From contig CAMZHX010000001.1 in assembly GCA_947307055.1 (NCBI GenBank), positions 185,085 through 249,084 on the forward strand: a stretch of 64,000 nucleotides of DNA, given 5' to 3'. The stretch is from an uncultured Selenomonadales bacterium (lineage in GTDB: Bacteria > Bacillota > Negativicutes > Selenomonadales > Selenomonadaceae). A program made the translations under genes and the position numbers. Shown piece by piece: positions 1 to 9,747 of the stretch (position 1 is its first letter; each line of letters starts with the position of its first letter). The notes below the pieces were generated by a model. That model searched no databases. It worked only from the letters and a program-made list of their open reading frames with translations, and had not been told where the DNA came from.

Positions 1-1
1 C

Positions 2-451
2 ATGGATAACCGCCAAATACTTTTAGTCAACGCGAACAGCAATTTGGATATTAAAACTGTGCAAGACCTCGCGGGCAAAATCGTCGGGACGCAAGCCGGC
101 TCCAATTCCGAAACTTACGTCGACCACAACGAAGACTTTAAAAACAGTTTGAAGGACTTCCGGACTTACGGCACGTTCAAGACGGCGTTCAGAGATTTGG
201 CGGACGGCGAAGTTGACGTGTTGCTTGTCGATGAAATTGCCGGTCGTTACGCGATGAGCAAAATGCCGCAAAAGTTCAAAGCCCTCGAATTGACGATAGG
301 TTCCGCGACTGAAATTGGAATCGGTTTTCGTATGACTGATGTTGGATTGCGCGACGATGTGCAAAAAGTTTTCGACGAGATGATTGCGGACGGCACCGCT
401 AAAAAAATTTCGGAAAAGTGGTTTCAAGCAGATTTAGTTATTAGAGACTAG
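2..451 (+). CDS. amino-acid-type ABC transporter solute-binding protein, 3' part only
   Basis: C-terminal ~149 residues of a periplasmic solute-binding protein of the SBP_bac_3 family, which captures a polar amino acid or similar solute for an ABC importer. The visible part carries the family's second-lobe pattern: a 'GKIVGTQAGS' strand-loop, then 'DGEVDVLLVDE', and ends with 'GTAKKISEKWF', the usual terminal helix. The reading frame is open to the window edge, so the true start and signal peptide lie upstream. The ATPase and permease are not in view. Family assignment is firm; the substrate cannot be told. Confidence 0.85.
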   Translation: MDNRQILLVNANSNLDIKTVQDLAGKIVGTQAGSNSETYVDHNEDFKNSLKDFRTYGTFKTAFRDLADGEVDVLLVDEIAGRYAMSKMPQKFKALELTIGSATEIGIGFRMTDVGLRDDVQKVFDEMIADGTAKKISEKWFQADLVIRD

Positions 452-490
452 CGTGTCTTCACACTACTACAAAAGGTTAAAGCTTATTCT

Positions 491-520
491 ATTTCCCTTG
501 TCCCTAGTCCCTTGTTCTGC
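491..520. repeat. heptanucleotide repeat (TCCCTTG type)
   Basis: Three 7-nt units, TCCCTTG TCCCTAG TCCCTTG, in the short gap before the secreted protein gene. It belongs to the dispersed heptamer family seen throughout this window; the same unit recurs near 40660. Confidence 0.7.
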
Positions 521-539
521 TATAATCTTCGCGGAAAGG

Positions 540-1175
540 ATGAACGACATGAGACATAAAAAATTTTTCGCGGGGATAATATCGGCGGCTATGCTTTTCA
601 CCACAAGTTCAACTTTCGCGCAAGCTTGGGAAGATGGCGAAGTCATTACCGAAGTCCCGACGGAAATTTATATGTGGGTGCAGTCGACGCCGCGAGCAAA
701 TTATTGGTTCAATCATCAGGCGGCGGGCTATCGAATCAAAGAAGACGGCACGTTGGATTTGAATACGTTGATGGTGCCGGCGATTTATCTTTACGACAAC
801 ATTCAGGTTGAAGACGTGATTCAAAAACGACGCTGGAAAAAACTCCCAACACGCGGCTATAATAAACTCGTCGGGCGTTCGGAGCTTTTGAAGTTCGATT
901 TAAAAAATATGACGGTGCAAGTTGTCGAGAAAACCGATTTGGACGACACGTGGGGAGCTTTGGATAAAGATACGCCAGGCGAGCCGGTCGAATTGAAATC
1001 CCTTTCGGACAAAGATGTTATGTACAAATTTTATCGGGCGATATTGGCTTGGGCAAAGGATCATAACGAATTGATAATCGGGCGGTCAAAAGGCATTTTG
1101 AGCGACGAGGACGGCGACCTGCCGATAAATCAAGTCCCGATAAATAAAATTTTCATTCCGCCCGCCACCCCTTGA
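540..1175 (+). CDS. small secreted protein of unknown function
   Basis: About 211 residues. The ORF track begins further upstream, inside a heptamer repeat; the ATG at 540 is preceded by GGAAAGG and opens a classical signal peptide (basic 'MRHKK', hydrophobic core, 'TFAQA' cleavage region), so I place the start there. The mature part is rich in Trp, Tyr and charged residues and I recognise no domain. Gene-specific role is unknown; export to the periplasm or cell surface is inferred. It lies between a solute-binding protein and tRNA-Ser with no obvious operon partner. Confidence 0.75.
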   Translation: MNDMRHKKFFAGIISAAMLFTTSSTFAQAWEDGEVITEVPTEIYMWVQSTPRANYWFNHQAAGYRIKEDGTLDLNTLMVPAIYLYDNIQVEDVIQKRRWKKLPTRGYNKLVGRSELLKFDLKNMTVQVVEKTDLDDTWGALDKDTPGEPVELKSLSDKDVMYKFYRAILAWAKDHNELIIGRSKGILSDEDGDLPINQVPINKIFIPPATP

Positions 1176-1183
1176 AAATTTTC

Positions 1184-1212
1184 TTGACAGCAAAGTTTTA
1201 GAATGATAAACT
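1184..1212 (+). promoter_or_regulatory. promoter of tRNA-Ser
   Basis: TTGACA at 1184-1189, 17-bp spacer, TAAACT at 1207-1212, ending 13 bases before the tRNA. It matches a vegetative sigma-70-type promoter and probably also drives the SRP RNA that follows. Confidence 0.8.
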
Positions 1213-1225
1213 GCGCTTGCTTTGC

Positions 1226-1317
1226 GGAGAGTTGTCCGAGCGGCTTAAGGAGCACGACTGGAAATCGTGTGTTGCGTTGATAGCGCACCGAGGGTTCAAA
1301 TCCCTCACTCTCCGCCA
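1226..1317 (+). tRNA. tRNA-Ser (anticodon GGA)
   Basis: Acceptor GGAGAGT at 1226 pairs with ACTCTCC at 1307-1313, followed by discriminator G and an encoded CCA. The anticodon arm CACGA-CTGGAAA-TCGTG gives anticodon GGA, reading UCC and UCU. A long variable arm (about 16 nt, with a GTTGCG..TAGCGC hairpin) is typical of tRNA-Ser. Presence just upstream of SRP RNA and dnaX matches Firmicutes gene order. Confidence 0.97.
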
Positions 1318-1363
1318 GAATTGCAATTAGTGACGCGCAATGCGCAATGAAAATATAATTGAG

Positions 1364-1508
1364 TTTCAGCTGTGAACGCAGAGACTTGGTTCGCCGAACG
1401 TAAAACTGTACTGACAATCTCGCCAGGGCATACGCAGCAACGAGAGGTTATTGTAGCGCAGCTTCGGATCTGGGTCAGGTCTTTGCGTTGACAGCTGGAA
1501 TTTTTTTT
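1364..1508 (+). ncRNA. ffs: probable signal recognition particle RNA (small bacterial type)
   Basis: A ~21-bp closing stem (CAGCTGT..AACGCA..AGACT at 1367-1387 with its near-complement at 1477-1497) flanks an inner hairpin TCTCG..CGAGA at 1418-1445 containing CAGG and AGCA on opposite sides. That is the symmetric loop of SRP domain IV which binds Ffh. A run of eight T follows the closing stem and serves as terminator. Location immediately upstream of dnaX is where Firmicutes keep this gene. Odd point: the apical part is G-C, C-G and loop AUAC, not the usual longer stem capped by GGAA. Alternative: another structured RNA, less likely. Confidence 0.75.
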
Positions 1509-1524
1509 GCACGGAGGAAAATTT

Positions 1525-2973
1525 ATGGCTTACGAGGCATTATATACACGCGGCAGACCAAAAACGCTGTCACAACTAATCGGGCAGGAACACATCTCAA
1601 ACGCTTTGACACGAGCCATTTCGAGCAACAGACTTTCGCACGCTTACTTATTGGTCGGCACGCGCGGCACCGGTAAAACTTCTACGGCGCGACTTTTAGC
1701 CAAAGCTATGAATTGCGATAGAGTTCACGCCGCGCAACTTGACGGCCGCCCGCTCGAAAAAAAAGAAATCCCCTGCAATAGATGCGAATCATGCAGAGCC
1801 TTCGACACTTCGCCCGATAACGTCGAATTCGACGCCGCGTCAAATCGTTCAGTCGAGGACGTCACGCGCCTTTTGTCGACGGCTTACCTTGCGCCACTGC
1901 GCGCCCGCGTCAAAACATTCATAATCGACGAAGTGCACATGTTGTCGTTCGAGGCCGTCAACTCAATCCTAAAACTAATCGAAGAGCCGCCGCCCAATGT
2001 GGCATTTTTTTTAGCGACGACCGAATTAAACAAAGTGCCAATGACAATCCGTTCGCGTTGCCAAGTGCTAAACTTCCGACTGATTCCGCAAGCAGTAATC
2101 GCGCAGTATCTCGCGACCCTCGCAAGAAGATTGAATGTCGGCTTGCAAGAGGAAGCTGCTAAAAAAATTGCGCGGCTCGCTGAAGGTTCCATGCGCGACG
2201 CCATGACTTATCTTGACCAGTGCTACGCTATGGCGGACAAGGAAATCACATTGGAAAATGTCAACGAAACGCTCGGTCTTATCTCTGACGAAAACCTTGA
2301 CGAAATAATTTCCGCCGTCAAAGCTAAGGACAGAGCCGCCGTCGGTCGCGCCGTCACTCAAGCTTTTAGTTCGGGCTTGGCGGCAAATGTTATCGCCGAA
2401 TCTCTGATAACGCGGCTCAGGGATATTGAATTCGACATGCTCGAACGCGACGAAAAAAATTTTGCCGAGCTCGATAACTTCATCGACGCGCTAAGGAAAT
2501 CTATCGGCGAAATGTTCGGCTCCGGAATTCCAGATATTATTTTGGAAATGACGCTTATGAAACTTGCCGCGCCCGTGCAGAATTTTGTTATGACGACGCC
2601 CGCGCAGATTTCTGCGCCGCCTAATGAAAATCTTGACGCAGGGCAAAAAATTTTCTATCATACGGCTAATTCATTGAGCGAGGATAAAAGTTTAAGCTTT
2701 GCTCTCAGCAAGGCGATTGTCACGAAATTTGCGGGCGATACTCTGACTTTGGGATTTAAATCAGCGGCTATAGCTAACGAGTTCAAAAAAAGTCAGACGC
2801 AGTTTGAAGAGGCAATGGCGCAATCCGCTAATCGTGCAATAAAAATTTCCGTCGAGGTCGATGAAAATTTATTGCCGCCCGCTGTAAATAATCTTGCCGA
2901 GCCCGCTCGCTCAAATCTTGTCAGCGCGATGAAATTTTTCAATGCGTCCGACGTTATGAAAATTAGTGATTAA
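1525..2973 (+). CDS. dnaX: DNA polymerase III subunits gamma/tau
   Basis: 482 residues; the ATPase of the replicative clamp loader. Walker A 'GTRGTGKTS' at residues 45-53, a zinc-binding set C64 and 'CNRCESC' (84-90), Walker B-like 'IIDEVHML', and the 'SRCQ' sensor follow in order. The C-terminal region (about 370-482) is the tau-type tail and is short. The ATG at 1525 has GGAGG at a normal distance, so the six extra residues in the ORF track are dropped. It starts the dnaX-ybaB-recR run and follows the SRP RNA. Confidence 0.97.
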   Translation: MAYEALYTRGRPKTLSQLIGQEHISNALTRAISSNRLSHAYLLVGTRGTGKTSTARLLAKAMNCDRVHAAQLDGRPLEKKEIPCNRCESCRAFDTSPDNVEFDAASNRSVEDVTRLLSTAYLAPLRARVKTFIIDEVHMLSFEAVNSILKLIEEPPPNVAFFLATTELNKVPMTIRSRCQVLNFRLIPQAVIAQYLATLARRLNVGLQEEAAKKIARLAEGSMRDAMTYLDQCYAMADKEITLENVNETLGLISDENLDEIISAVKAKDRAAVGRAVTQAFSSGLAANVIAESLITRLRDIEFDMLERDEKNFAELDNFIDALRKSIGEMFGSGIPDIILEMTLMKLAAPVQNFVMTTPAQISAPPNENLDAGQKIFYHTANSLSEDKSLSFALSKAIVTKFAGDTLTLGFKSAAIANEFKKSQTQFEEAMAQSANRAIKISVEVDENLLPPAVNNLAEPARSNLVSAMKFFNASDVMKISD

Positions 2974-2986
2974 GGAGAGATTTTTA

Positions 2987-3361
2987 ATGGCACAACAGGG
3001 ATTCGATTTGAACGCGATATTGAAACAAGCGCAGGCCTTGCAACAGAGTTTTGAAGCTAACAAGGCCAAACTTAAACAGGAGACGGCAACGGCGCAAGTA
3101 GGCGGCGGCATGGTCAGCGCGACGGTCGACGGCGAAAAGGTCGTTAAGGAAATAAAAATCGCGCCGGAACTCGTGCAAGATGGAGATGTCAGCGCGATTG
3201 AAGATTTGGTAGTCAGCGCGGTCAATGCTGCCAACGCCGAAATTGATAAGAAAGTCAATGCGAATATGGCGGCGTTTGCAGGAAATGCACTTGGCGGCAT
3301 GGGAGCTAACTTGGGCAATATGGGCGACCTGCTCGGAAAATTTTTAGGTGGTACAAAGTAA
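2987..3361 (+). CDS. YbaB/EbfC nucleoid-associated protein
   Basis: 124 residues. Small dimeric DNA-binding protein that habitually lies between dnaX and recR. Helical N-terminus with 'KQAQALQQSFEANKAKL', then the beta core 'GGMVSATVDGEKVVKEIKI' and a Gly/Met/Asn-rich tail 'GNALGGMGANLGNMG'. The start is the ATG at 2987 behind AAGGAGAG, 14 bases after the dnaX stop. Role in nucleoid organisation or recombination is known for the family, not shown here. Confidence 0.95.
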   Translation: MAQQGFDLNAILKQAQALQQSFEANKAKLKQETATAQVGGGMVSATVDGEKVVKEIKIAPELVQDGDVSAIEDLVVSAVNAANAEIDKKVNANMAAFAGNALGGMGANLGNMGDLLGKFLGGTK

Positions 3362-3391
3362 GCTTATAGGTGATAGCTTATAGCTGATAGG
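3361..3391. repeat. heptanucleotide repeat (AGCTTAT type)
   Basis: Units AGCTTAT AGGTGAT AGCTTAT AGCTGAT fill the whole ybaB-recR gap right after the ybaB stop. Same dispersed 7-nt family. Confidence 0.7.
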
Positions 3392-3399
3392 AAAAATTT

Positions 3400-3999
3400 A
3401 TGTCATCAAAAGCAATGGCGACGCTTATGGAGTCGCTAACGAAATTGCCGGGCGTCGGTGCTAAAACTGCCGCTCGGCTCGCTTATCATATAGTCGAGAT
3501 GAAGCCCGAAGACGTAGAAAATTTAGCGGCGGCGATTCGCTCGGTCAAACTTGAAACTCACCCTTGCGAAATTTGCTTTAACACCGTCGACGCCGATAAA
3601 ACTATCTGCGACATTTGCGCCTCCGATAAACGCGACGGGAAAATTATTTGCGTGGTCAAGGACGCCAAAGACCTCGACGCCATAGAGCGCGCCGGCTCCT
3701 TCGACGGGAAATATCATGTGACGGGCGGTTTGATTTCGCCTTTGGCGGGCGTGTCGCAAAATGATATTCATTTGCGCGAACTTATAAAGCGCGTCAGTGA
3801 TGATAATGTTCAGGAAGTGATAATCGCGTTCGAGCCGACGGTTGAGGGCGATGCGACTGCGCTATTTATTTCGCGGCTATTGAATCCTGCGGGCGTCAAG
3901 GTCACGAAACTTGCGCGAGGCTTAGCGGTCGGCGCGGACTTTTCCGGCACAGATTCTTTGACAATCGCTAAGGCAATCGAGAACCGCATACCAGTTTAA
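3400..3999 (+). CDS. recR: recombination mediator protein RecR
   Basis: 199 residues, full family length. Helix-hairpin-helix 'LPGVGAKTAARLAYH' at the N-terminus, four-cysteine zinc finger 'CEICFNTVDADKTICDIC', and a Toprim domain starting 'IICVVKDAKDLDAIE'. It works with RecO/RecF in loading RecA at gaps. Separated from ybaB only by a heptamer repeat. A terminator follows at 4062. Confidence 0.97.
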   Translation: MSSKAMATLMESLTKLPGVGAKTAARLAYHIVEMKPEDVENLAAAIRSVKLETHPCEICFNTVDADKTICDICASDKRDGKIICVVKDAKDLDAIERAGSFDGKYHVTGGLISPLAGVSQNDIHLRELIKRVSDDNVQEVIIAFEPTVEGDATALFISRLLNPAGVKVTKLARGLAVGADFSGTDSLTIAKAIENRIPV

Positions 4000-4061
4000 A
4001 TGTCAAATCATTTAATTTAAATCAATAACAGCTCGCAATCTTTTATGTTAGTATGTTTAAC

Positions 4062-4096
4062 TTATGGCGTCTTTCTTTTTGTAACGCCATTTTTTA
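4062..4096 (+). terminator. rho-independent terminator after recR
   Basis: ATGGCG at 4064-4069 pairs with CGCCAT at 4085-4090 and is followed by TTTTT. It separates the dnaX-recR unit from the ribosomal operon. Confidence 0.65.
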
Positions 4097-4147
4097 ATTT
4101 AAGCTAACATATAATGGGTTGTGCAAAAAGATGGCGTCATGAAGGGC

Positions 4148-4176
4148 TTGACAAGCATTTTTTGCAATGATAATAT
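4148..4176 (+). promoter_or_regulatory. promoter of the rpsL (str) operon
   Basis: TTGACA at 4148, 17-bp spacer, TAATAT at 4171. Its position inside the ORF-track version of rpsL shows that the longer start at 4121 is wrong. A TATAAT at 4110 could be a second, weaker start. Confidence 0.8.
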
Positions 4177-4222
4177 TACGCCGCTTTTTGAAGGCATGAA
4201 AATTTTGGAAGGAGGTGGGCGC

Positions 4223-4606
4223 ATGCCAACCATAAATCAATTAGTGAGAAAAGGTCGTCAGATGTTGGAAGAGAAATCAACGGCTCCGGCTCTGAAAGAA
4301 TGTCCGCAGAAACGCGGCGTATGCACTCGCGTTTACACGACGACGCCCAAGAAACCGAATTCGGCACTTCGCAAGGTTGCGCGTGTCCGCTTGACCAACG
4401 CTATCGAAGTCACTGCATACATTCCCGGCATCGGGCACAACTTGCAGGAGCATAGCGTGGTTTTGATTCGCGGCGGGCGCGTCAAGGATTTGCCGGGTGT
4501 TCGCTATCATATCATTCGCGGCTCCCTCGATACCGCCGGCGTGCAAGATCGCAAAAAAGCGCGTTCAAAGTACGGCGCGAAGAAAGCTAAAGCCAAGAAG
4601 AAGTGA
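4223..4606 (+). CDS. rpsL: 30S ribosomal protein S12
   Basis: 127 residues. The ATG at 4223 has GGAGGTGGG in front and begins the normal '[12 protein letters not shown]'. '[15 protein letters not shown]' (decoding-site loop) and '[12 protein letters not shown]' are both intact; the Asp of 'KDLPG' is the residue modified by RimO, which is encoded at 52.3-53.6 kb of this window. Lys in 'PKKPNS' means no obvious streptomycin-resistance change at that site. Upstream neighbour is recR, not rpoC. Confidence 0.98.
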   Translation: MPTINQLVRKGRQMLEEKSTAPALKECPQKRGVCTRVYTTTPKKPNSALRKVARVRLTNAIEVTAYIPGIGHNLQEHSVVLIRGGRVKDLPGVRYHIIRGSLDTAGVQDRKKARSKYGAKKAKAKKK

Positions 4607-5154
<548 letters not shown>

Positions 5155-5166
5155 GGAGCAAGTTAA

Positions 5167-7254
5167 GTGTCAAGAGAGTTTTCACTAGAAAAAACTCGCA
5201 ACATCGGAATTATGGCGCACATAGACGCCGGCAAGACGACTACGACCGAGAGAATTTTGTTTTATACGGGTGTCAATCACAAACTCGGCGAAGTCCACGA
5301 GGGCGCGGCGACTATGGACTGGATGAAGCAGGAACAAGACCGCGGCATTACAATCACTTCGGCGGCCACGACCTGTTATTGGAAAGACCACAGGATCAAC
5401 ATCATCGACACGCCAGGTCACGTCGATTTTACGGCGGAAGTCGAACGTTCTTTGAGAGTTTTAGACGGCGCACTTGCAATCCTGACTGCTCGCGGCGGCG
5501 TTGAGCCACAGACCGAAACTGTTTGGCGACAGGCTGAAAGATATAACGTCCCGCGCATGGCTTACGTCAACAAAATGGACACAACCGGCGCAGATTTTTA
5601 TCACGTTATACAGATGATGCGCGACCGCCTCCATACAAATGCCATAGCGATTCAACTGCCGATTGGCGCGGAAGATAGTTTTCAAGGGATTGTTGACCTC
5701 GTCAAAATGGAAGCGATTGTTTATGACGACGACTTGGGCAAAGTTTCAAAGGAAGTCGAAATCCCCGACGATATGCTCGAAATGGCGGAAGATTATCGCG
5801 ACAAACTCCTTGAGGCCTGCGCGGAACAAGATGATGACTTCATGGAAAAATATCTCGGCGGCGAAGAAGTTACAATCAACGAGATAAAGTCCGTGATTCG
5901 TAAGGCGGTTATCGAATGCAAAATGACGCCGGTCACTTGCGGCACGTCCTACAAGAATCGCGGCGTTCAACCGTTGCTCGATGCGATTGTCGACTACATG
6001 CCAGCCCCGACTGATATTCCGCCGATTGAAGGCATAACTCCCGACGGCGAAGAAGATTCCCGCCCTTCAAGCGACGACGAACCATTTGCCGCGCTCACCT
6101 TCAAGATTATGACTGATCCATTTGTCGGCAAGCTTTCATTCGTTAGAGTTTATTCGGGCGTCCTCAAGTCTGGCTCCTACGTTTACAATTCGACTAAGGG
6201 CAGGAAAGAACGTATCGGGCGAATTTTGCAAATGCACGCCAACAATCGCAAGGAAATTGATTTCCTCTACAGCGGCGACATTGCGGCGGTTGTCGGGCTC
6301 AAAGATACTACGACCGGCGACACCCTCTGCGACGACAAAGCCCCGATTATCCTTGAGTCAATGCAATTCCCCGAACCTGTCATATCGGTTGCGGTTGAGC
6401 CCGCGACTAAAAACGACCAGGATAAAATGGGAATCGCGCTGCAGAAACTCGCTGAAGAAGACCCGACCTTTAAAGTCCACACCGACGCTGAGACCGGTCA
6501 AATTATAATTTCGGGCATGGGCGAATTGCATTTGCAAATCATCGTTGACAGAATGCTTGACGAGTTCAAAGTTGATTGCAAAGTCGGCGAGCCGCAAGTT
6601 GCTTATCGCGAGACTATTCGCAAGACTTCCAAAGGCGAGGGCAAATTTGTTCGTCAAACGGGCGGGCATGGTCAGTACGGTCATTGCTGGCTTGAAATTT
6701 CGCCTAACGAGACCGGCGCGGGCTTCGTCTTTGAAAATAAAATTGTCGGCGGCGTCATTCCAAAAGAGTACATCAATCCGATTGAAGCGGGCATCAAACA
6801 GGCTATGGAAAATGGAATTTTGGCGGGCTATCCAATGGTTGACGTTAAAGCGACGGTTTACGACGGCAGCTTTCACGAAGTCGACAGCAGCGAGGCGGCG
6901 TTCAAAATTGCAGGCTCTATGGCATTCAAGGCGGCGGCTGAAAAGGCTAAGCCCGTCTTGCTTGAACCTTACGTCAAAGTTGAAGTCACGGTGCCCGAAA
7001 GTTATATGGGCGACGTTATCGGCGATTTGAATTCGCGTCGCGGCAAGATTGACGGCATGGAGCCACGTAATAATTTGCAAATAATTCATGGATTCGTTCC
7101 GCTGTCTGAAATGTTTGGTTACGCGACGGACTTGCGCTCTAAAACTCAAGGGCGCGGCTCCTACTCAATGGAGGTCGCCTATTACGACGAAGTTCCAAAA
7201 AATATCTCTAATGAGATTGTTGCGAGAAACACCGGAGAATATCATAAGGAGTAA
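5167..7254 (+). CDS. fusA: translation elongation factor G
   Basis: 695 residues with a GTG start behind AAGGAGC. GTPase motifs are complete: 'AHIDAGKTT' (G1), '[11 protein letters not shown]' (G2), 'DTPGH' (G3), 'NKMD' (G4). Domains II-V follow, with the domain IV tip region '[13 protein letters not shown]'. It drives ribosomal translocation. Located between rpsG and tuf as in the classic str operon. Confidence 0.98.
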   Translation: MSREFSLEKTRNIGIMAHIDAGKTTTTERILFYTGVNHKLGEVHEGAATMDWMKQEQDRGITITSAATTCYWKDHRINIIDTPGHVDFTAEVERSLRVLDGALAILTARGGVEPQTETVWRQAERYNVPRMAYVNKMDTTGADFYHVIQMMRDRLHTNAIAIQLPIGAEDSFQGIVDLVKMEAIVYDDDLGKVSKEVEIPDDMLEMAEDYRDKLLEACAEQDDDFMEKYLGGEEVTINEIKSVIRKAVIECKMTPVTCGTSYKNRGVQPLLDAIVDYMPAPTDIPPIEGITPDGEEDSRPSSDDEPFAALTFKIMTDPFVGKLSFVRVYSGVLKSGSYVYNSTKGRKERIGRILQMHANNRKEIDFLYSGDIAAVVGLKDTTTGDTLCDDKAPIILESMQFPEPVISVAVEPATKNDQDKMGIALQKLAEEDPTFKVHTDAETGQIIISGMGELHLQIIVDRMLDEFKVDCKVGEPQVAYRETIRKTSKGEGKFVRQTGGHGQYGHCWLEISPNETGAGFVFENKIVGGVIPKEYINPIEAGIKQAMENGILAGYPMVDVKATVYDGSFHEVDSSEAAFKIAGSMAFKAAAEKAKPVLLEPYVKVEVTVPESYMGDVIGDLNSRRGKIDGMEPRNNLQIIHGFVPLSEMFGYATDLRSKTQGRGSYSMEVAYYDEVPKNISNEIVARNTGEYHKE

Positions 7255-7257
7255 AGT

Positions 7258-7326
7258 TGTCAGGTGGATAGTAGTCAGGTTAATATTACTAATAACCTAT
7301 CCACCTATTAACCTAATAACCTATTT
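7258..7326. repeat. octanucleotide inverted repeat between fusA and tuf
   Basis: GGTGGATAG..GGTTAATATTAC followed by CTAATAAC CTATCCAC CTATTAAC CTAATAAC. The two halves are largely complementary. Same type as the rpsL-rpsG element. Confidence 0.7.
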
Positions 7327-7349
7327 AGAATTAAGGAGTGTTCATTTAA

Positions 7350-8555
7350 ATGGCAAAGCAGAAATTTGACCGCAGTAAACCCCACGTAAACATCGGCACA
7401 ATCGGTCACATCGACCACGGCAAAACCACTTTGACTGCCGCTATTACCAAAATCCTCTCTGAAAAAGGTTTCGCAAAATACGAATCCTACGAGAACATTG
7501 ACAAGGCTCCGGAAGAACGCGAGCGCGGCATTACGATTAACACCGCTCACGTTGAGTACGAGACCGAAAAACGCCACTATGCGCACGTCGACTGCCCAGG
7601 CCACGCCGACTATATCAAAAACATGATTACTGGTGCGGCGCAAATGGACGGTGCAATTCTCGTCGTTGCCGCTTCCGATGGTCCTATGCCCCAGACTCGT
7701 GAGCATATCTTGCTTGCTCGTCAAGTCGGCGTTCCGGCTATCGTTGTTTTCCTTAACAAAGTTGACCAAGTCGACGACCCCGAACTCCTCGAACTCGTCG
7801 AAATGGAAGTTCGCGAACTCCTCAGCAAGTACGAATTCCCCGGCGATGATATTCCTGTTATTGCTGGCTCGGCTCTTCTTGCTCTCGAAGGCGATGAGGA
7901 ACAAAAGAAAAATATTCTTAAGCTCCTCGACGCTGTTGACGAATACATTCCGACTCCGACTCGTGATACCGATAAGCCCTTCCTTATGCCTGTTGAGGAC
8001 GTCTTCACGATTACCGGACGCGGCACCGTTGCTACCGGTCGTGTTGAACGCGGTATGTTGAAACTCAATGAGCCTGTTGAGATTGTCGGACTTCGTGACG
8101 AGCCTCGCAAAACTGTTGCGACCGGCATTGAAATGTTCCGCAAACTCCTTGACAGCGCAGTTGCCGGCGATAACGTTGGTGTTCTTCTGCGCGGCGTAGA
8201 CCGTAAAGAGATTGAGCGCGGTCAAGTTATCGCGAAACCCGGCACGATTCATCCGCACACGAAATTCAAAGCACAAGTTTACGTCCTGACTAAAGACGAG
8301 GGCGGCCGCCATACTCCGTTCTTCGCTAACTATCGTCCGCAATTCTACTTCCGCACAACCGACGTTACGGGCGTAGTCAGCGACCTCAAAGACACTAACG
8401 GTGCTGCGGCTGAAATGTGCATGCCTGGCGACCACATCGAAATGACGGTCGAACTTATCACCCCGATTGCTATCGAAAAAGGTTTGCTCTTCGCTATTCG
8501 CGAGGGCGGTCATACGGTTGGTTCGGGTCGTGTTATCGAGATTCTTGAAGCATAA
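7350..8555 (+). CDS. tuf: translation elongation factor Tu
   Basis: 401 residues. 'GHIDHGKTT', '[12 protein letters not shown]', 'DCPGHADY' and 'NKVD' give the GTPase core; domains II and III continue to '[16 protein letters not shown]'. It delivers aminoacyl-tRNA to the ribosome. RBS AAGGAG at 7334. Codon use shifts towards GTT/GCT and CTC, consistent with very high expression. Only this copy lies in the window. Confidence 0.99.
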   Translation: MAKQKFDRSKPHVNIGTIGHIDHGKTTLTAAITKILSEKGFAKYESYENIDKAPEERERGITINTAHVEYETEKRHYAHVDCPGHADYIKNMITGAAQMDGAILVVAASDGPMPQTREHILLARQVGVPAIVVFLNKVDQVDDPELLELVEMEVRELLSKYEFPGDDIPVIAGSALLALEGDEEQKKNILKLLDAVDEYIPTPTRDTDKPFLMPVEDVFTITGRGTVATGRVERGMLKLNEPVEIVGLRDEPRKTVATGIEMFRKLLDSAVAGDNVGVLLRGVDRKEIERGQVIAKPGTIHPHTKFKAQVYVLTKDEGGRHTPFFANYRPQFYFRTTDVTGVVSDLKDTNGAAAEMCMPGDHIEMTVELITPIAIEKGLLFAIREGGHTVGSGRVIEILEA

Positions 8556-8736
8556 AAAATTTTTGACACTCGGTTAATAAATCGGTGAGGCGGTCGGTAG
8601 TCAGCCTAAGAACTGGTTGCCGGCCGCTGTTGCTGATTCAAGCTTTGACACGGCAGATTGCTCGGCGAGGAAATTCCGCTTTGTCGAGGGAACTGCTGCG
8701 GAGCAACGTTGGAAGCTAGACTTCCGACTAAGGAGG
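8556..8736 (+). promoter_or_regulatory. structured leader before rpsJ
   Basis: No ORF. Three good stems are visible: GCGGTCGG/CCGGCCGC (8590-8597 with 8620-8627), CGGCAG/CTGCTG enclosing CTCGGC/GTCGAG (8651-8698), and GTTGGAAG/CTTCCGAC (8708-8728), which ends two bases before the rpsJ Shine-Dalgarno. A TTGACA near 8562 lacks a good -10. The position suits an autoregulatory S10-operon leader (L4 target in some bacteria), but that role is inferred only from location. Confidence 0.5.
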
Positions 8737-8743
8737 AATTATT

Positions 8744-9055
8744 TTGGCAAAGCAACAAAAAATTAGGATTCGCCTCAAGGCCTACGACCACAAATCGCTA
8801 GACCAGAGCGCGGCCAAGATTGTGGAGACCGCCAAAAAAACCGGCGCATCGGTTTCGGGACCTATCCCGTTGCCGACCGAAAAAAATATCTACACAATCT
8901 TGCGCTCGCCGCACGTCAACAAGGATTCGCGTGAACAATTCGAGATGCGCACGCATAAACGCCTTATTGACATTCTCCAGCCGACACATAAAACCGTTGA
9001 TGCGCTTATGCGGTTGGATTTGCCCGCCGGTGTTGACATCGAGATTAAGGTTTAA
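8744..9055 (+). CDS. rpsJ: 30S ribosomal protein S10
   Basis: 103 residues, TTG start behind AGGAGG. '[18 protein letters not shown]' and '[19 protein letters not shown]' are the family signatures, including the loop also used by NusB/NusG in antitermination. First gene of the S10 cluster. Confidence 0.98.
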   Translation: MAKQQKIRIRLKAYDHKSLDQSAAKIVETAKKTGASVSGPIPLPTEKNIYTILRSPHVNKDSREQFEMRTHKRLIDILQPTHKTVDALMRLDLPAGVDIEIKV

Positions 9056-9072
9056 TCGGGGAGGTGTAAACA

Positions 9073-9726
9073 TTGGCAAAAACAATTTTAGGTATTAAAC
9101 TCGGCATGACGCAAATTTTCACCGAAGAAGGGCGCGTTATCCCCGTGACGGTCGTAGAGAGCGGCAACAACGTCGTTATTCGCAACAAGACTGTCGACAC
9201 GGACGGCTACTGTGCGGTTCAACTCGGTTTCGGCGAAGTCAAAGAGGGCAAAGTTAATAAACCCGACATGGGGCAATTCAAAAAGGCTGAAGTTAAGCCC
9301 GTCAAATTTATTCGCGAAGTCAGATTGGCGGCGGAGTCCGAATACAAAATCGGCGACGTTCTCGGCGTAGACATTTTCGCGGCGGGCGAACTCGTTGACG
9401 TTATCGGCACCTCGAAGGGCAAAGGCTTCGCGGGCTCAATCAAACGTCACAACTTCGCACGCGGTCCTATGGGGCACGGCTCCAAATCTCATCGCGAACC
9501 CGGCTCAACCGGCGCAATGCTTTCCGGCCCCGGCGGTCGCGTCATCAAAGGTAAGAAATTGCCCGGTCGTATGGGCGGCATTCGCACCACGATTCAGCGT
9601 TTGACGGTCGTAAAGGTCGACGCCGATAGAAATTTGCTCCTCATCAAAGGCGCGATTCCTGGTCCGAAAAAAGGTTTGGTTATTGTCAGAGAGACGGTTA
9701 AGCCGGCTAAGGTTCATAAAAAATAA
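9073..9726 (+). CDS. rplC: 50S ribosomal protein L3
   Basis: 217 residues, TTG start, GGGGAGGTG upstream. 'ILGIKLGMTQIF' opens the protein; the extended loop 'SHREPGSTGAMLSGPGG' that reaches the peptidyl-transferase region and 'GRMGGIRTT' are present. Binds 23S rRNA early in assembly. Confidence 0.98.
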   Translation: MAKTILGIKLGMTQIFTEEGRVIPVTVVESGNNVVIRNKTVDTDGYCAVQLGFGEVKEGKVNKPDMGQFKKAEVKPVKFIREVRLAAESEYKIGDVLGVDIFAAGELVDVIGTSKGKGFAGSIKRHNFARGPMGHGSKSHREPGSTGAMLSGPGGRVIKGKKLPGRMGGIRTTIQRLTVVKVDADRNLLLIKGAIPGPKKGLVIVRETVKPAKVHKK

Positions 9727-9747
9727 TCGAAAGGAGGAATTGAGATA

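Noticed and set aside
4121-4222. 34-residue N-terminal extension of S12 in the ORF track
   Set aside because: A TTGACA-N17-TAATAT promoter lies inside it and a strong Shine-Dalgarno precedes the conserved MPTINQ start.
6358-7149. 263-residue minus-strand ORF opposite fusA
   Set aside because: Antisense shadow of fusA without start signals or homology.
7308-8513. 401-residue minus-strand ORF opposite tuf
   Set aside because: It is a shadow of tuf, caused by biased codon use; no ribosome site and no recognisable domain.
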